Below are positions 1 through 5,762 of a stretch of 6,186 bases of DNA, piece after piece. Each line of letters opens with the position of its first letter. Within the stretch, counting starts at the first letter, position 1. The position numbers were made by a program, and so were the translations under genes. This DNA comes from an uncultured Oribacterium sp. (GTDB taxonomy: Bacteria; Bacillota; Clostridia; Lachnospirales; Lachnospiraceae). The stretch lies in assembly GCA_938030845.1 (NCBI GenBank), contig CALHIC010000455.1, positions 1 to 6,186 of the forward strand, written 5' to 3'. The notes under the pieces were generated by a model. It had not been told where the DNA came from. It ran no database searches and saw nothing but the letters and a program-made list of their open reading frames with translations.

Positions 1-24
1 TGTCAAGAAAACTTCCAACTAAAA

Positions 25-79
25 ATTCTGTAGAGTGGATTCTGTAGAGTGGATTCTGTAAGGTGGATTCTATAGAGTC
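25..79. repeat. 14-bp tandem repeat, about four copies
   Basis: Unit ATTCTGTAGAGTGG occurs twice exactly (25-38 and 39-52). A third copy has two changes (53-66, ATTCTGTAAGGTGG) and a fourth is degenerate (67-79, ATTCTATAGAGTC). The copies are head to tail with no spacers. The array lies 65 bp upstream of the hemZ start, so it is either in the promoter region or simply a slippage-prone intergenic repeat. A TTGTCA -35-like hexamer (80-85) begins just after the last copy, but no well-spaced -10 follows it. Function is unknown. Confidence 0.85.
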
Positions 80-130
80 TTGTCATTAGGAGCGGTAAGA
101 GTCTTTGTAGTTAATATTTATAGAGTATGT

Positions 131-138
131 AGAAGAGG
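131..138 (+). promoter_or_regulatory. Ribosome binding site deciding the GTG start of hemZ
   Basis: AGAAGAGG lies 5 bases before the GTG at 144. No ATG exists in frame nearby; the next in-frame ATG is codon 41, which would remove the conserved N-terminal part. The purine-rich site therefore supports GTG as the start. Confidence 0.6.
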
Positions 139-143
139 ATTTT

Positions 144-1817
144 GTGATTCAATTATTTTTAGGAGATAAGGTTCTGCCCTTTGAAGCAGACATCCGAGAG
201 CTTTGTAAGGCCTTTTATCCCGGGGAAGATTTCCAGATTCATAGCAGTCAGGGGATTCGCCTGATGGAAACTACCCAGGAGGAGAAGAATGCCTTTAAGC
301 GGGCGAAGGAAGTGGGACAGCCCACAGAGGTAAATAAAAAGAGCTTAAAGCATAAGCCGGAAGAAAAGAAAAATCGCATTTTAACAGAGGAGGGGATTCT
401 CGACCCTTCTCTGTTCCTCTTTTCTCTGGAAATCACCGGAGAAGAGCTTAGATTTACCGGAGATAGGGGAAAGGATAAGTCCATTTTAAAAGCTTATCTT
501 TATGATATTTTGGAAAAACAAAGCGGAAGAAGCCTGCCTTGGGGAGACTTAACCGGCATTCGTCCTGTAGGACTTTGCCGGAAAATGCGGGAAGAAAAGG
601 GACAGAGTCCCGAGCTTTTGTTCCCTGCTCTCAAAGAGGAATATCGCCTGGAGGGAGAGAAGGCGGAGCTTTTGTATAAGATTTCCTTGCAGGAGGAAAG
701 CATTTTACAAAGGGCGGAAAAGGCCTATGGAAAAAGCATTAGCGAAGGTTACAGTCTTTATATCAATATTCCCTTCTGCCCAACCCGTTGTGCCTACTGC
801 TCCTTCCTTTCCATGCCCATGGGAAGCTTTTCCGAGAGGATGCCGAAGTACCTTTCGCTTTTGGAGGAGGAAATGCTTTTTGTGCTGCGGGAAATGGGAG
901 AGAAAAGAGGAAAACAGCTCCAAAGCATTTATATTGGCGGCGGAACTCCCACAGCCTTAACAGAAAAGGATTTGGAAATCCTGCTTTCCTTAGTGGAGAA
1001 ACATTGTTTTTCCAAGGGAAAGGGCGCCATAGAATATACGGTGGAGGCGGGGAGACCGGATTCCATTAATCGGGAAAAGCTACAGCTTTTGCAGGATTTT
1101 TCTGTAGATAGAATTTCCATTAACCCCCAAAGTTTCCATCAGGAAAGTCTGGATATTATCGGCAGAAAACATTCCGTGGAAGAAGTAAAGGAAAAGTATG
1201 CCTTGGCAAGGGAATTAGGCTTTGACAACATTAACATGGACTTAATCTTAGGCTTGCCGGGAGAGCATTTGCAGCAGGTGGAGGAAAGCCTTTCCGAGAT
1301 TTTACGCCTTGCTCCGGATAGCTTAACCGTACATTCCCTGGCGGTAAAACGAGCCGCCAGACTGAAGGCGGAGGAAAATCATTTCCGGGAAATCTATCAG
1401 GCAGGGGGAAAGGCGGAAAGCTTTTCCTTGGACAAAGAATTTTCCATTCCTTATCTGCCTTCCTTAAAGAAGCGACAGGAGAGAAGGGAAATCGAGTGGA
1501 TGATGCTTTGCAGTATGGATACGGCGGAGAAATTGGATTTACAGCCCTACTACCTTTATCGCCAGAAAAATATGGCGGGGAATCTGGAAAATATCGGCTT
1601 TGCCAAGGAAGGGAAGGAGTGCCTTTACAACATTTTCATGATGGAAGAAAAGCACAGCGTCTTAGGGATAGGGGCAGGAGCTTCCAGTAAGATTCTCTTT
1701 CCCAAAGGTAGAATCGAAAGAACGGACAACGGAAAGGATATGCATTCTTATTTGGAGCGTTTTCCGGAGTATTTAGAGAAGAAGCGGAGACTTTTGGAAG
1801 AGGAGGAACTTCGGTAA
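144..1817 (+). CDS. hemZ: HemZ-like radical SAM protein (annotated as oxygen-independent coproporphyrinogen III dehydrogenase)
   Basis: A 557-residue cytoplasmic protein starting at GTG. The radical SAM core shows the Fe4S4-binding CX3CX2C motif at C212, C216 and C219 (context NIPFCPTRCAYC). It also has the GGGTP SAM-binding motif at 265-269, an E-x-GRPD segment around 301-306 and LGLPGE at 369-374. The N-terminal ~200 residues include LTGIRPVGL (136-144), typical of the HemZ branch rather than of plain HemN/HemW. A C-terminal segment QPYYLYRQKNMAGN (467-480) fits the same family. HemZ proteins are annotated as oxidatively decarboxylating coproporphyrinogen III in heme synthesis, but several HemN relatives are heme chaperones, so the biochemical role is inferred. 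The protein is longer than I expect for the family (about 500 residues). The extra length seems to sit in Lys/Glu-rich stretches near 43-80 and 403-450. The gene has its own terminator and no co-directional partner close by. Family assignment is firm; substrate is not. Confidence 0.9.
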   Translation: MIQLFLGDKVLPFEADIRELCKAFYPGEDFQIHSSQGIRLMETTQEEKNAFKRAKEVGQPTEVNKKSLKHKPEEKKNRILTEEGILDPSLFLFSLEITGEELRFTGDRGKDKSILKAYLYDILEKQSGRSLPWGDLTGIRPVGLCRKMREEKGQSPELLFPALKEEYRLEGEKAELLYKISLQEESILQRAEKAYGKSISEGYSLYINIPFCPTRCAYCSFLSMPMGSFSERMPKYLSLLEEEMLFVLREMGEKRGKQLQSIYIGGGTPTALTEKDLEILLSLVEKHCFSKGKGAIEYTVEAGRPDSINREKLQLLQDFSVDRISINPQSFHQESLDIIGRKHSVEEVKEKYALARELGFDNINMDLILGLPGEHLQQVEESLSEILRLAPDSLTVHSLAVKRAARLKAEENHFREIYQAGGKAESFSLDKEFSIPYLPSLKKRQERREIEWMMLCSMDTAEKLDLQPYYLYRQKNMAGNLENIGFAKEGKECLYNIFMMEEKHSVLGIGAGASSKILFPKGRIERTDNGKDMHSYLERFPEYLEKKRRLLEEEELR

Positions 1818-1870
1818 AAGGGGCTGTAAAAAAATCTATTTCTTATTTTGATTTTTTTACAGCCCCTTTT
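1816..1870 (+). terminator. Intrinsic terminator of hemZ with a perfect 21-bp stem
   Basis: Positions 1816-1836 and 1850-1870 are perfect reverse complements (AAAAGGGGCTGTA... paired with ...TACAGCCCCTTTT). The 13-base loop is AT-rich. The GGGGCTGT/ACAGCCCC core is flanked by A and T runs on both sides, so the hairpin is symmetrical and could terminate from either strand. The left arm overlaps the last two bases of the hemZ stop codon. Confidence 0.93.
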
Positions 1871-1881
1871 ATAGGCAAAGA

Positions 1882-1894
1882 GGATTAATAATCC
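1882..1894. repeat. 13-bp perfect palindrome GGATTAATAATCC
   Basis: Six-base arms flank a single central A, between the hemZ terminator and the candidate ldh promoters. It may be a protein-binding site or chance in AT-rich DNA; no known operator is recognised. Confidence 0.4.
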
Positions 1895-1918
1895 GGAGTA
1901 AAGAAACTTTGAATATGG

Positions 1919-1989
1919 TCGAAATAGTAAGGGAAGGTATGTATAAAATGCAATAATTCCTAGATAATAACTAGGGATTAGTCTATACT
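1919..1989 (+). promoter_or_regulatory. Candidate ldh promoter region (two alternatives)
   Basis: Two sigma-A-like pairs can be drawn. The first is TCGAAA (1919-1924), 17 bp, TATAAA (1942-1947), giving a start near 1954. The second is TAGATA (1961-1966), 17 bp, TATACT (1984-1989), giving a start near 1996. Each has a 4/6 -35; the second has the better -10. If the second is used, the longer reading frame beginning at 1994 could not be translated. Which one operates cannot be decided by reading. Confidence 0.4.
1954..1980. promoter_or_regulatory. Inverted repeat in the ldh promoter, possible operator
   Basis: TAATTCCTAG (1954-1963) and CTAGGGATTA (1971-1980) are complementary at 9 of 10 positions, the tenth being a G-U pair in RNA, with a 7-base spacer. 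It sits at the start point of the first promoter candidate and over the -35 of the second, a natural place for a repressor. It does not match the Rex consensus (TTGTTAA/TTAACAA type) usually expected for redox control of lactate dehydrogenase. Confidence 0.45.
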
Positions 1990-2032
1990 ACTCTTGTCCA
2001 AAGCTTTTAAGGAATGGGGGAAGAATTCCCGG

Positions 2033-2038
2033 AAAGGA
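2033..2038 (+). promoter_or_regulatory. Ribosome binding site deciding the ldh start
   Basis: AAAGGA lies 6 bases before the ATG at 2045. It selects this ATG over the upstream TTG at 1994, which would add 17 residues with no family counterpart. A small GGGAA-GAA-TTCCC hairpin (2018-2030) ends two bases before the site. Confidence 0.75.
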
Positions 2039-2044
2039 TGCAAA

Positions 2045-2989
2045 ATGAATATTCAAGAGAGAAAAGTAGGGGTTATCGGTTGTGGATTCGTAGGAGCAAG
2101 CTCTGCCTTTGCCTTAATGCAAAGCGGACTTTTTTCCGAAATGGTTTTAAATGATGCGGATCGGGCGAAGGCGGAGGGAGAAGCACTGGATATCAGTCAC
2201 GGACTTCCCTTTGCAAAGCCAATGAAGATTTATGCCGGAGACTATGATGATCTCATGGACTGCTCCATAATTGTAATCACTGCCGGTGCAGGACAGAAGC
2301 CGGGAGAAACCCGTTTGGATCTGGTAAAGAAGAATGTAGGCATTTTCAAGACCATTATTCCGGAGATTGCCAAGAGAAATTATGAGGGAATTCTTCTGAT
2401 TGTAGCAAACCCTGTAGACATTTTAACCTATGCGGCTGTGAAGCTTAGCGGCTTCCCGGAGAATCGTGTATTCGGTTCCGGAACCGTATTGGATACCGCA
2501 AGACTGAAGTATCTTTTGGGAGAGCACCTTTCCATTGACAACCGTTCCGTGCATGCCTTCATTATCGGAGAGCATGGAGACAGTGAGATTGCGGCTTGGA
2601 GCAGTGCCAATGTATCCGGTATTCCTTTGAACGATTTCTGTGAGCTTCGGGGACATATCGAGCATGATGAGTCCATGAGACGCATTGCGGAAAATGTAAA
2701 GAACAGTGCCTACGAAATCATCGAAAAGAAGAAGGCTACCTACTACGGTATTGCCATGTCTGTTCGAAGAATTTGTGAGGCTATTATTCGTGACGAAAAG
2801 TCTATTCTTCCGGTTTCCAGTATGCAGCACGGAGAGTACGGCATTTCCGATGTTTCCCTTTCCATTCCCGCTATTGTAGGAAGAACAGGTGTGGAAAGAG
2901 TGGTTCCCATCGGCTTAAGCCCGGAAGAGCAGGAGGCCTTACAGAACTCTGCGGATACTTTGAAGAAAGTTATTGAGGACGCTCTGTAA
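2045..2989 (+). CDS. ldh: L-lactate dehydrogenase
   Basis: A 314-residue NAD-dependent, cytoplasmic enzyme that interconverts pyruvate and L-lactate and regenerates NAD+ in fermentation. The Rossmann fold opens with GCGFVG (12-17), with D37 at the end of the second strand as expected for NAD. The mobile substrate loop is GQKPGETRLDLV: Q84 sits at the position that is Arg in malate dehydrogenases, favouring lactate, and R90 is the loop catalytic arginine. NPVDILTY (122-129), the catalytic D150 and R153 in SGTVLDTARLKYLL, the proton-relay H177 in GEHGDSE, and T232 in KATYYGIA are all present. Length is normal for bacterial L-LDH. The ATG at 2045 is chosen for its ribosome binding site and because the family begins a few residues before the first strand. 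The gene is monocistronic, with candidate promoter and operator upstream and a terminator about 75 bp downstream. No damage is seen. Confidence 0.96.
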   Translation: MNIQERKVGVIGCGFVGASSAFALMQSGLFSEMVLNDADRAKAEGEALDISHGLPFAKPMKIYAGDYDDLMDCSIIVITAGAGQKPGETRLDLVKKNVGIFKTIIPEIAKRNYEGILLIVANPVDILTYAAVKLSGFPENRVFGSGTVLDTARLKYLLGEHLSIDNRSVHAFIIGEHGDSEIAAWSSANVSGIPLNDFCELRGHIEHDESMRRIAENVKNSAYEIIEKKKATYYGIAMSVRRICEAIIRDEKSILPVSSMQHGEYGISDVSLSIPAIVGRTGVERVVPIGLSPEEQEALQNSADTLKKVIEDAL

Positions 2990-3064
2990 AAAGTCTTGCC
3001 TGAATCAAGTATTCCGGAAGACTTGCCCAAGAAAGCGATATTGATCGACTAGGATATAAGCCAT

Positions 3065-3097
3065 AGAGGGTGCCCCCATGCCGGGCATCCTCTTTTC
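3065..3097 (+). terminator. Intrinsic terminator of ldh
   Basis: AGAGGGTGCCC (3065-3075) pairs with GGGCATCCTCT (3083-3093), with one G-U pair and a 7-base loop CCATGCC, followed by TTT and CTT. It lies about 75 bp after the ldh stop and immediately before the next promoter. Confidence 0.82.
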
Positions 3098-3126
3098 TTG
3101 CACTTTTTTTCAACTTCCTTTATACT
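3098..3126 (+). promoter_or_regulatory. Probable promoter of the DAHP synthase gene
   Basis: TTGCAC (3098-3103), a 17-bp T-rich spacer, and TATACT (3121-3126) place the start of transcription near 3133. That leaves an untranslated leader of only about 18 bases, with no room for an attenuator or riboswitch. The -35 directly abuts the ldh terminator. Confidence 0.6.
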
Positions 3127-3138
3127 TTAGCAGAAAAG

Positions 3139-3145
3139 AAAGGAG
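3139..3145 (+). promoter_or_regulatory. Ribosome binding site deciding the DAHP synthase start
   Basis: AAAGGAG lies 5 bases before the ATG at 3151. It rules in this ATG against the GTG at 3070, which lies inside the ldh terminator and upstream of the predicted promoter. Confidence 0.85.
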
Positions 3146-3150
3146 AAAGT

Positions 3151-4194
3151 ATGGGATTAGAATTCATTCATAAGTTACCCTCTGCATCAGAGGTAAAGGA
3201 ACAGTATCCGTTGTCTTCCGAGCTGATTGCTCAGAAAGCCAAAAGAGATGAGGAAATTAAGGCCATCTTTACAGGAGAAAGTCGCAAGTTTTTACTGGTA
3301 ATCGGTCCCTGTTCCGCAGACCATGAGGATCCTGTACTGGAATACTGTCATAAATTAAAGGAAGTAGCGAAGGAAGTGGAGGACAAGATTCTTATTGTTC
3401 CCCGCATCTATACCAATAAACCAAGAACCACAGGAGAAGGCTATAAAGGAATGTTGCATCAGCCGGATCCGGAAAAACACTCTAACCTTATCGAAGGCAT
3501 TTTTGCGATTCGAAAGCTCCACATGAGAGTTTTAGAGGAAACAGGCTTCAGTACTGCGGATGAGATGCTTTATCCGGATAACCTGTCTTATTTATCCGAT
3601 ATGATGTCTTATATTGCGGTGGGAGCCCGTTCCGTGGAAAACCAGCAGCATCGTTTGGTGGCATCCGGGGTGGATGTTCCCTGTGGTATGAAGAACCCAA
3701 CCTCCGGAGACTTGGGGGTAATGTTAAACTCCATCTATGCGGGACAGCATGGCCATGACTTCATTTTCCGGGAATGGGAAGTAAAGTCCAGCGGTAATCC
3801 CTACACCCACGCCATTATGCGTGGCTTACAGAATAAGCATGGGGAAATGGTGCAAAACTACCACTATGAGGACTTAAAGCTTCTGCAATCTCTGTATGAA
3901 GAAAGAAATTTAGCGAATCCGGCGGTAGTGGTGGATACGAACCACTGTAATTCCGGAAAGAATCATAAAGAGCAGCTTCGTATTGCCCAGGAAATCATGC
4001 ATTCTCGGAAGTATTCTCAGGAGCTTGCCAACTTTGTGAAGGGACTGATGGTGGAGTCCTATCTTGTGGAAGGGGCTTGTAAGGTAGAAGAGCATATCTT
4101 CGGAAAGTCCATCACCGATCCCTGTATCGGTTGGGAGGATACGGTTCGTCTGATTTCCAATGTCTACGAGTACGAGCAGCAGACCAAATATTAA
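3151..4194 (+). CDS. 3-deoxy-7-phosphoheptulonate (DAHP) synthase, class I
   Basis: A 347-residue cytoplasmic enzyme that condenses phosphoenolpyruvate with erythrose 4-phosphate, the first step of the shikimate pathway to aromatic amino acids. The TIM-barrel core carries IGPCS (51-55, metal ligand C54), R85 and the substrate-binding KPRT (90-93). It also has GARSVENQQHR (158-168), DTNHCNSGK (262-270, H265), E302 in VESYLVEG, and GKSITDPCIGWED (318-330, D323). C54, H265, E302 and D323 correspond to the four metal ligands of AroF/AroG/AroH. Two segments differ from the enterobacterial enzymes: GPCSADHEDP instead of GPCSIHDP, and KNPTSGDLGVM (181-191) where E. coli has KNGTDG. This variant is, to my knowledge, usual in clostridial homologues. 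Length is normal. There is no fused chorismate mutase domain, and feedback specificity cannot be read, so I give no aroF/G/H symbol. The gene appears to have its own short-leader promoter and lies upstream of tyrS. Confidence 0.94.
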   Translation: MGLEFIHKLPSASEVKEQYPLSSELIAQKAKRDEEIKAIFTGESRKFLLVIGPCSADHEDPVLEYCHKLKEVAKEVEDKILIVPRIYTNKPRTTGEGYKGMLHQPDPEKHSNLIEGIFAIRKLHMRVLEETGFSTADEMLYPDNLSYLSDMMSYIAVGARSVENQQHRLVASGVDVPCGMKNPTSGDLGVMLNSIYAGQHGHDFIFREWEVKSSGNPYTHAIMRGLQNKHGEMVQNYHYEDLKLLQSLYEERNLANPAVVVDTNHCNSGKNHKEQLRIAQEIMHSRKYSQELANFVKGLMVESYLVEGACKVEEHIFGKSITDPCIGWEDTVRLISNVYEYEQQTKY

Positions 4195-4202
4195 AGGACT
4201 TG

Positions 4203-4223
4203 GAAAGTGTAAATAGAAAGTGT
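4203..4223 (+). repeat. 8-bp direct repeat GAAAGTGT at 13-bp period
   Basis: GAAAGTGT occurs at 4203-4210 and 4216-4223, separated by AAATA, just after the DAHP synthase stop. It is short and may be chance. Confidence 0.3.
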
Positions 4224-4250
4224 TTAATCTTTAGCATTGACTAAAAATAG

Positions 4251-4285
4251 GCAGGATTTTTCTTTTGAAACAAGACAGATCCTGC
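4251..4285 (+). promoter_or_regulatory. Imperfect 14-bp hairpin upstream of tyrS
   Basis: Positions 4251-4264 pair with 4272-4285 around a 7-base loop TTGAAAC. The outer GCAGGAT/ATCCTGC arms are perfect; inside, one mismatch and one G-U pair separate them from TCTT/AAGA. It is not followed by a U tract, so it is a poor intrinsic terminator for the preceding gene. It ends 6 bases before the TATAAT hexamer, so in DNA it would cover the -35/spacer region of a tyrS promoter. An operator or a mRNA 3'-end stabiliser are both possible. Confidence 0.5.
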
Positions 4286-4291
4286 TCAGTC

Positions 4292-4297
4292 TATAAT
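4292..4297 (+). promoter_or_regulatory. Consensus -10 element (TATAAT) for tyrS
   Basis: A perfect TATAAT lies 20 bases before the tyrS ATG, which would start RNA near 4304 and leave a leader of about 14 bases. No good -35 exists at 16-18 bp. The nearest, TTGAAA (4265-4270), is 21 bp away and lies in the loop of the adjacent hairpin. An activator-dependent promoter or a chance match remain open. Confidence 0.45.
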
Positions 4298-4317
4298 TAG
4301 AAAAGGAAGGAAGCAGC

Positions 4318-5538
4318 ATGGGAGTATATGAAGAATTACAAGAGAGAGGATTGATTGCCCAGGTTACAAATGAAGAAGAAATCCGAAAAATGGTGAATGA
4401 AGGAAAGGCAATCTTTTATATTGGCTTCGACCCCACTGCGGATTCCCTTCATGTAGGACACTTTATGGCGCTGTGCCTGATGAAGCGTTTGCAGGCAGCT
4501 GGAAATAAGCCCATTGCATTGGTGGGTGGGGGAACCGGTATGATCGGAGATCCTTCCGGTCGTTCCGATATGCGGCAAATGATGACCACCGAAATGATTG
4601 ACCATAACTGTGCCTGCTTTAAGAAGCAGATGAGCCGTTTCATTGACTTCTCCGAGGGGAAGGCACTGATGGTGAACAATGCGGACTGGCTTAGAGATAT
4701 GAACTTTATGGAGTTCTTACGAGAGGTAGGCCCTCATTTTTCCGTAAATGAAATGCTGAGAGCCAGATGCTATGTGAACCGTCTTTCTCAGGGACTTTCC
4801 TTCTTCGAGTTTTCCTATATGCTGATGCAGGGCTACGATTTCTATCGTCTCTATGAGGATTACGGCTGTAACATGGAGTTCGGCGGAGATGACCAGTGGT
4901 CCAATATGCTGGCAGGAACAGAGCTGATTCGTAAGAAGCTGGGAAAGGATGCCCATGCCATGACCATCACCCTTCTTACCAATAAGGAAGGAAAGAAGAT
5001 GGGAAAGACCGCCAGCGGAGCGGTATGGCTGGATGCGGCTAAGACCAGCCCCTACGACTTCTACCAGTATTGGAGAAATGTAGATGATGCGGATGTAGGA
5101 AAATGTCTTCGTCTCCTGACCTTCATTCCTATGGAAGAAATCAAGAAGATGGATGCCTGGGAAGGGGCAGAGCTGAATAAAGCTAAGGAAGTTTTGGCTT
5201 ACCATTTGACAGAGCTTGTGCATGGCGAAGAGGAAGCTAAGAAGGCGGAGGGAGCAGCCAAGTCCTTATTCGCAGGTGGCGGAAATTCTGCAAACACTCC
5301 TAAGTGTGTCTTTAAGAAGGCAGAGTATCCTGAGGGAATCGATATCTTAAATCTTTTGGTGGTGAGCGGTTTGGCGCCTTCCAAGGGAGAAGCCAGAAGA
5401 AATGTGCAGCAGGGCGGTGTAAGCTTTGCCGGAGAGAAGATTACGGATATTGGAAGACAGATTTCCCTTTCCGAACTGGAGAACGAGCCATTGCTCCAGA
5501 AGGGAAAGAAGAGTTTTATGAAGATAGTGTTGGAGTAA
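4318..5538 (+). CDS. tyrS: Tyrosyl-tRNA synthetase
   Basis: A 406-residue cytoplasmic class I aminoacyl-tRNA synthetase that activates tyrosine with ATP and charges tRNA-Tyr. The catalytic domain has Y34 and D38 (YIGFDPTADSLH), the HIGH motif as HVGH (45-48), and the GGGTGMIGDPSGR loop (70-82). The tyrosine pocket residues Y167, Q171 and D174 are present, as are GGDDQW (189-194) and the KMSKS loop as KMGKT (227-231). The last ~65 residues form an S4-type RNA-binding domain (LLVVSGLAPSKGEARRNVQQGGVSF, about 346-370) that contacts the tRNA. Length and motifs match the TyrS (type 1) group found in E. coli and B. subtilis. The start is supported by AAAGGAAGG (4302-4310), 7 bases before the ATG. 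The 123-bp gap before it is too short for the T-box leader that controls tyrS in many Firmicutes. No defect is seen. Confidence 0.97.
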   Translation: MGVYEELQERGLIAQVTNEEEIRKMVNEGKAIFYIGFDPTADSLHVGHFMALCLMKRLQAAGNKPIALVGGGTGMIGDPSGRSDMRQMMTTEMIDHNCACFKKQMSRFIDFSEGKALMVNNADWLRDMNFMEFLREVGPHFSVNEMLRARCYVNRLSQGLSFFEFSYMLMQGYDFYRLYEDYGCNMEFGGDDQWSNMLAGTELIRKKLGKDAHAMTITLLTNKEGKKMGKTASGAVWLDAAKTSPYDFYQYWRNVDDADVGKCLRLLTFIPMEEIKKMDAWEGAELNKAKEVLAYHLTELVHGEEEAKKAEGAAKSLFAGGGNSANTPKCVFKKAEYPEGIDILNLLVVSGLAPSKGEARRNVQQGGVSFAGEKITDIGRQISLSELENEPLLQKGKKSFMKIVLE

Positions 5539-5569
5539 TAGCAAGTATAAAAAATAGATTAAAGCGTTC

Positions 5570-5665
5570 ATGCAGTATAGGTCTGAAAGTAGGGCACGCT
5601 ATGAAGGTGATATGCACAGCAAAGACTACAAAATGGAACTTTGGATCCCAATAACTAAAGCTTAA
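5570..5665 (+). pseudogene. Remnant of a GyrI-like / AraC effector-binding domain C-terminus
   Basis: A 31-codon open stretch begins at ATG 5570 and ends at TAA 5663-5665. Its second half, YEGDMHSKDYKMELWIPI, resembles the conserved end of GyrI-like small-molecule binding domains found alone or at the C-terminus of AraC/MerR-type regulators, where a GD-x-x-S-x-D-Y segment precedes a final E-x-WIPI strand. The rest of such a domain (about 120 residues) is missing: a TAG (5555-5557) interrupts the frame shortly upstream, and tyrS ends only 31 bases before the ATG. There is no ribosome binding site. I read it as a truncated relic. The family match is from memory of the motif, so confidence is moderate. 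Confidence 0.5.
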
Positions 5666-5708
5666 CAAATCCCAATTTGTCTGGCTCATTCAAAAAAATT
5701 ATATAGTG

Positions 5709-5756
5709 AAAGCACATGACTTTAAGAACGTAGAATCTTTCGGTTATGTGCTTTTT
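5709..5756 (+). terminator. Intrinsic terminator downstream of tyrS and the GyrI-like remnant
   Basis: AAAGCACATGAC (5709-5720) pairs with GTTATGTGCTTT (5743-5754), including one G-U pair. The 22-base intervening region contains an inner AAGA/TCTT pairing, and the right arm runs into TTTTT (5752-5756). On the minus strand the hairpin is followed by only three T, so it may work weakly in both directions. It lies between plus-strand genes to the left and a minus-strand remnant ending at 5763, as expected for a shared terminator of convergent genes. Confidence 0.78.
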
Positions 5757-5762
5757 CTGTGC

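Noticed and set aside
25..79. CRISPR array
   Set aside because: The 14-bp units are contiguous with no spacers and there are no cas genes in the window.
1994..2044. N-terminal extension of lactate dehydrogenase from the TTG at 1994
   Set aside because: The extra 17 residues have no counterpart in the family, the TTG has no ribosome binding site, and the ATG at 2045 has one at the right distance. One promoter candidate would also start RNA after 1994.
2423..2830. 135-codon minus-strand open frame inside ldh
   Set aside because: Antisense shadow of an intact enzyme gene with no ribosome binding site or family resemblance.
2991..3024. Inverted repeat AAGTCTT/AAGACTT after ldh as a terminator
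   Set aside because: Only 7 bp with a 20-base loop and no T tract; a much better terminator lies at 3065-3097.
3070..3150. N-terminal extension of DAHP synthase from the GTG at 3070
   Set aside because: The GTG lies inside the ldh terminator stem and upstream of the predicted promoter. The hydrophobic 27-residue extension is a translation of the promoter region, and the ATG at 3151 has AAAGGAG in front of it.
2990..3150. T-box or other riboswitch before the DAHP synthase gene, prompted by AGGGTG at 3068-3072
   Set aside because: The AGGGTG belongs to a complete terminator hairpin that lies before the promoter; the leader RNA would be only about 18 bases.
4251..4285. Terminator of the DAHP synthase gene
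   Set aside because: The hairpin is reasonable but is followed by TCAGTCTATAAT rather than a T run, so I list it only as a structure.
4717..5223. 168-codon minus-strand open frame inside tyrS
   Set aside because: It is fully contained in an intact, well-conserved tyrS, has no recognisable domain, and is explained by codon bias of the opposite strand.
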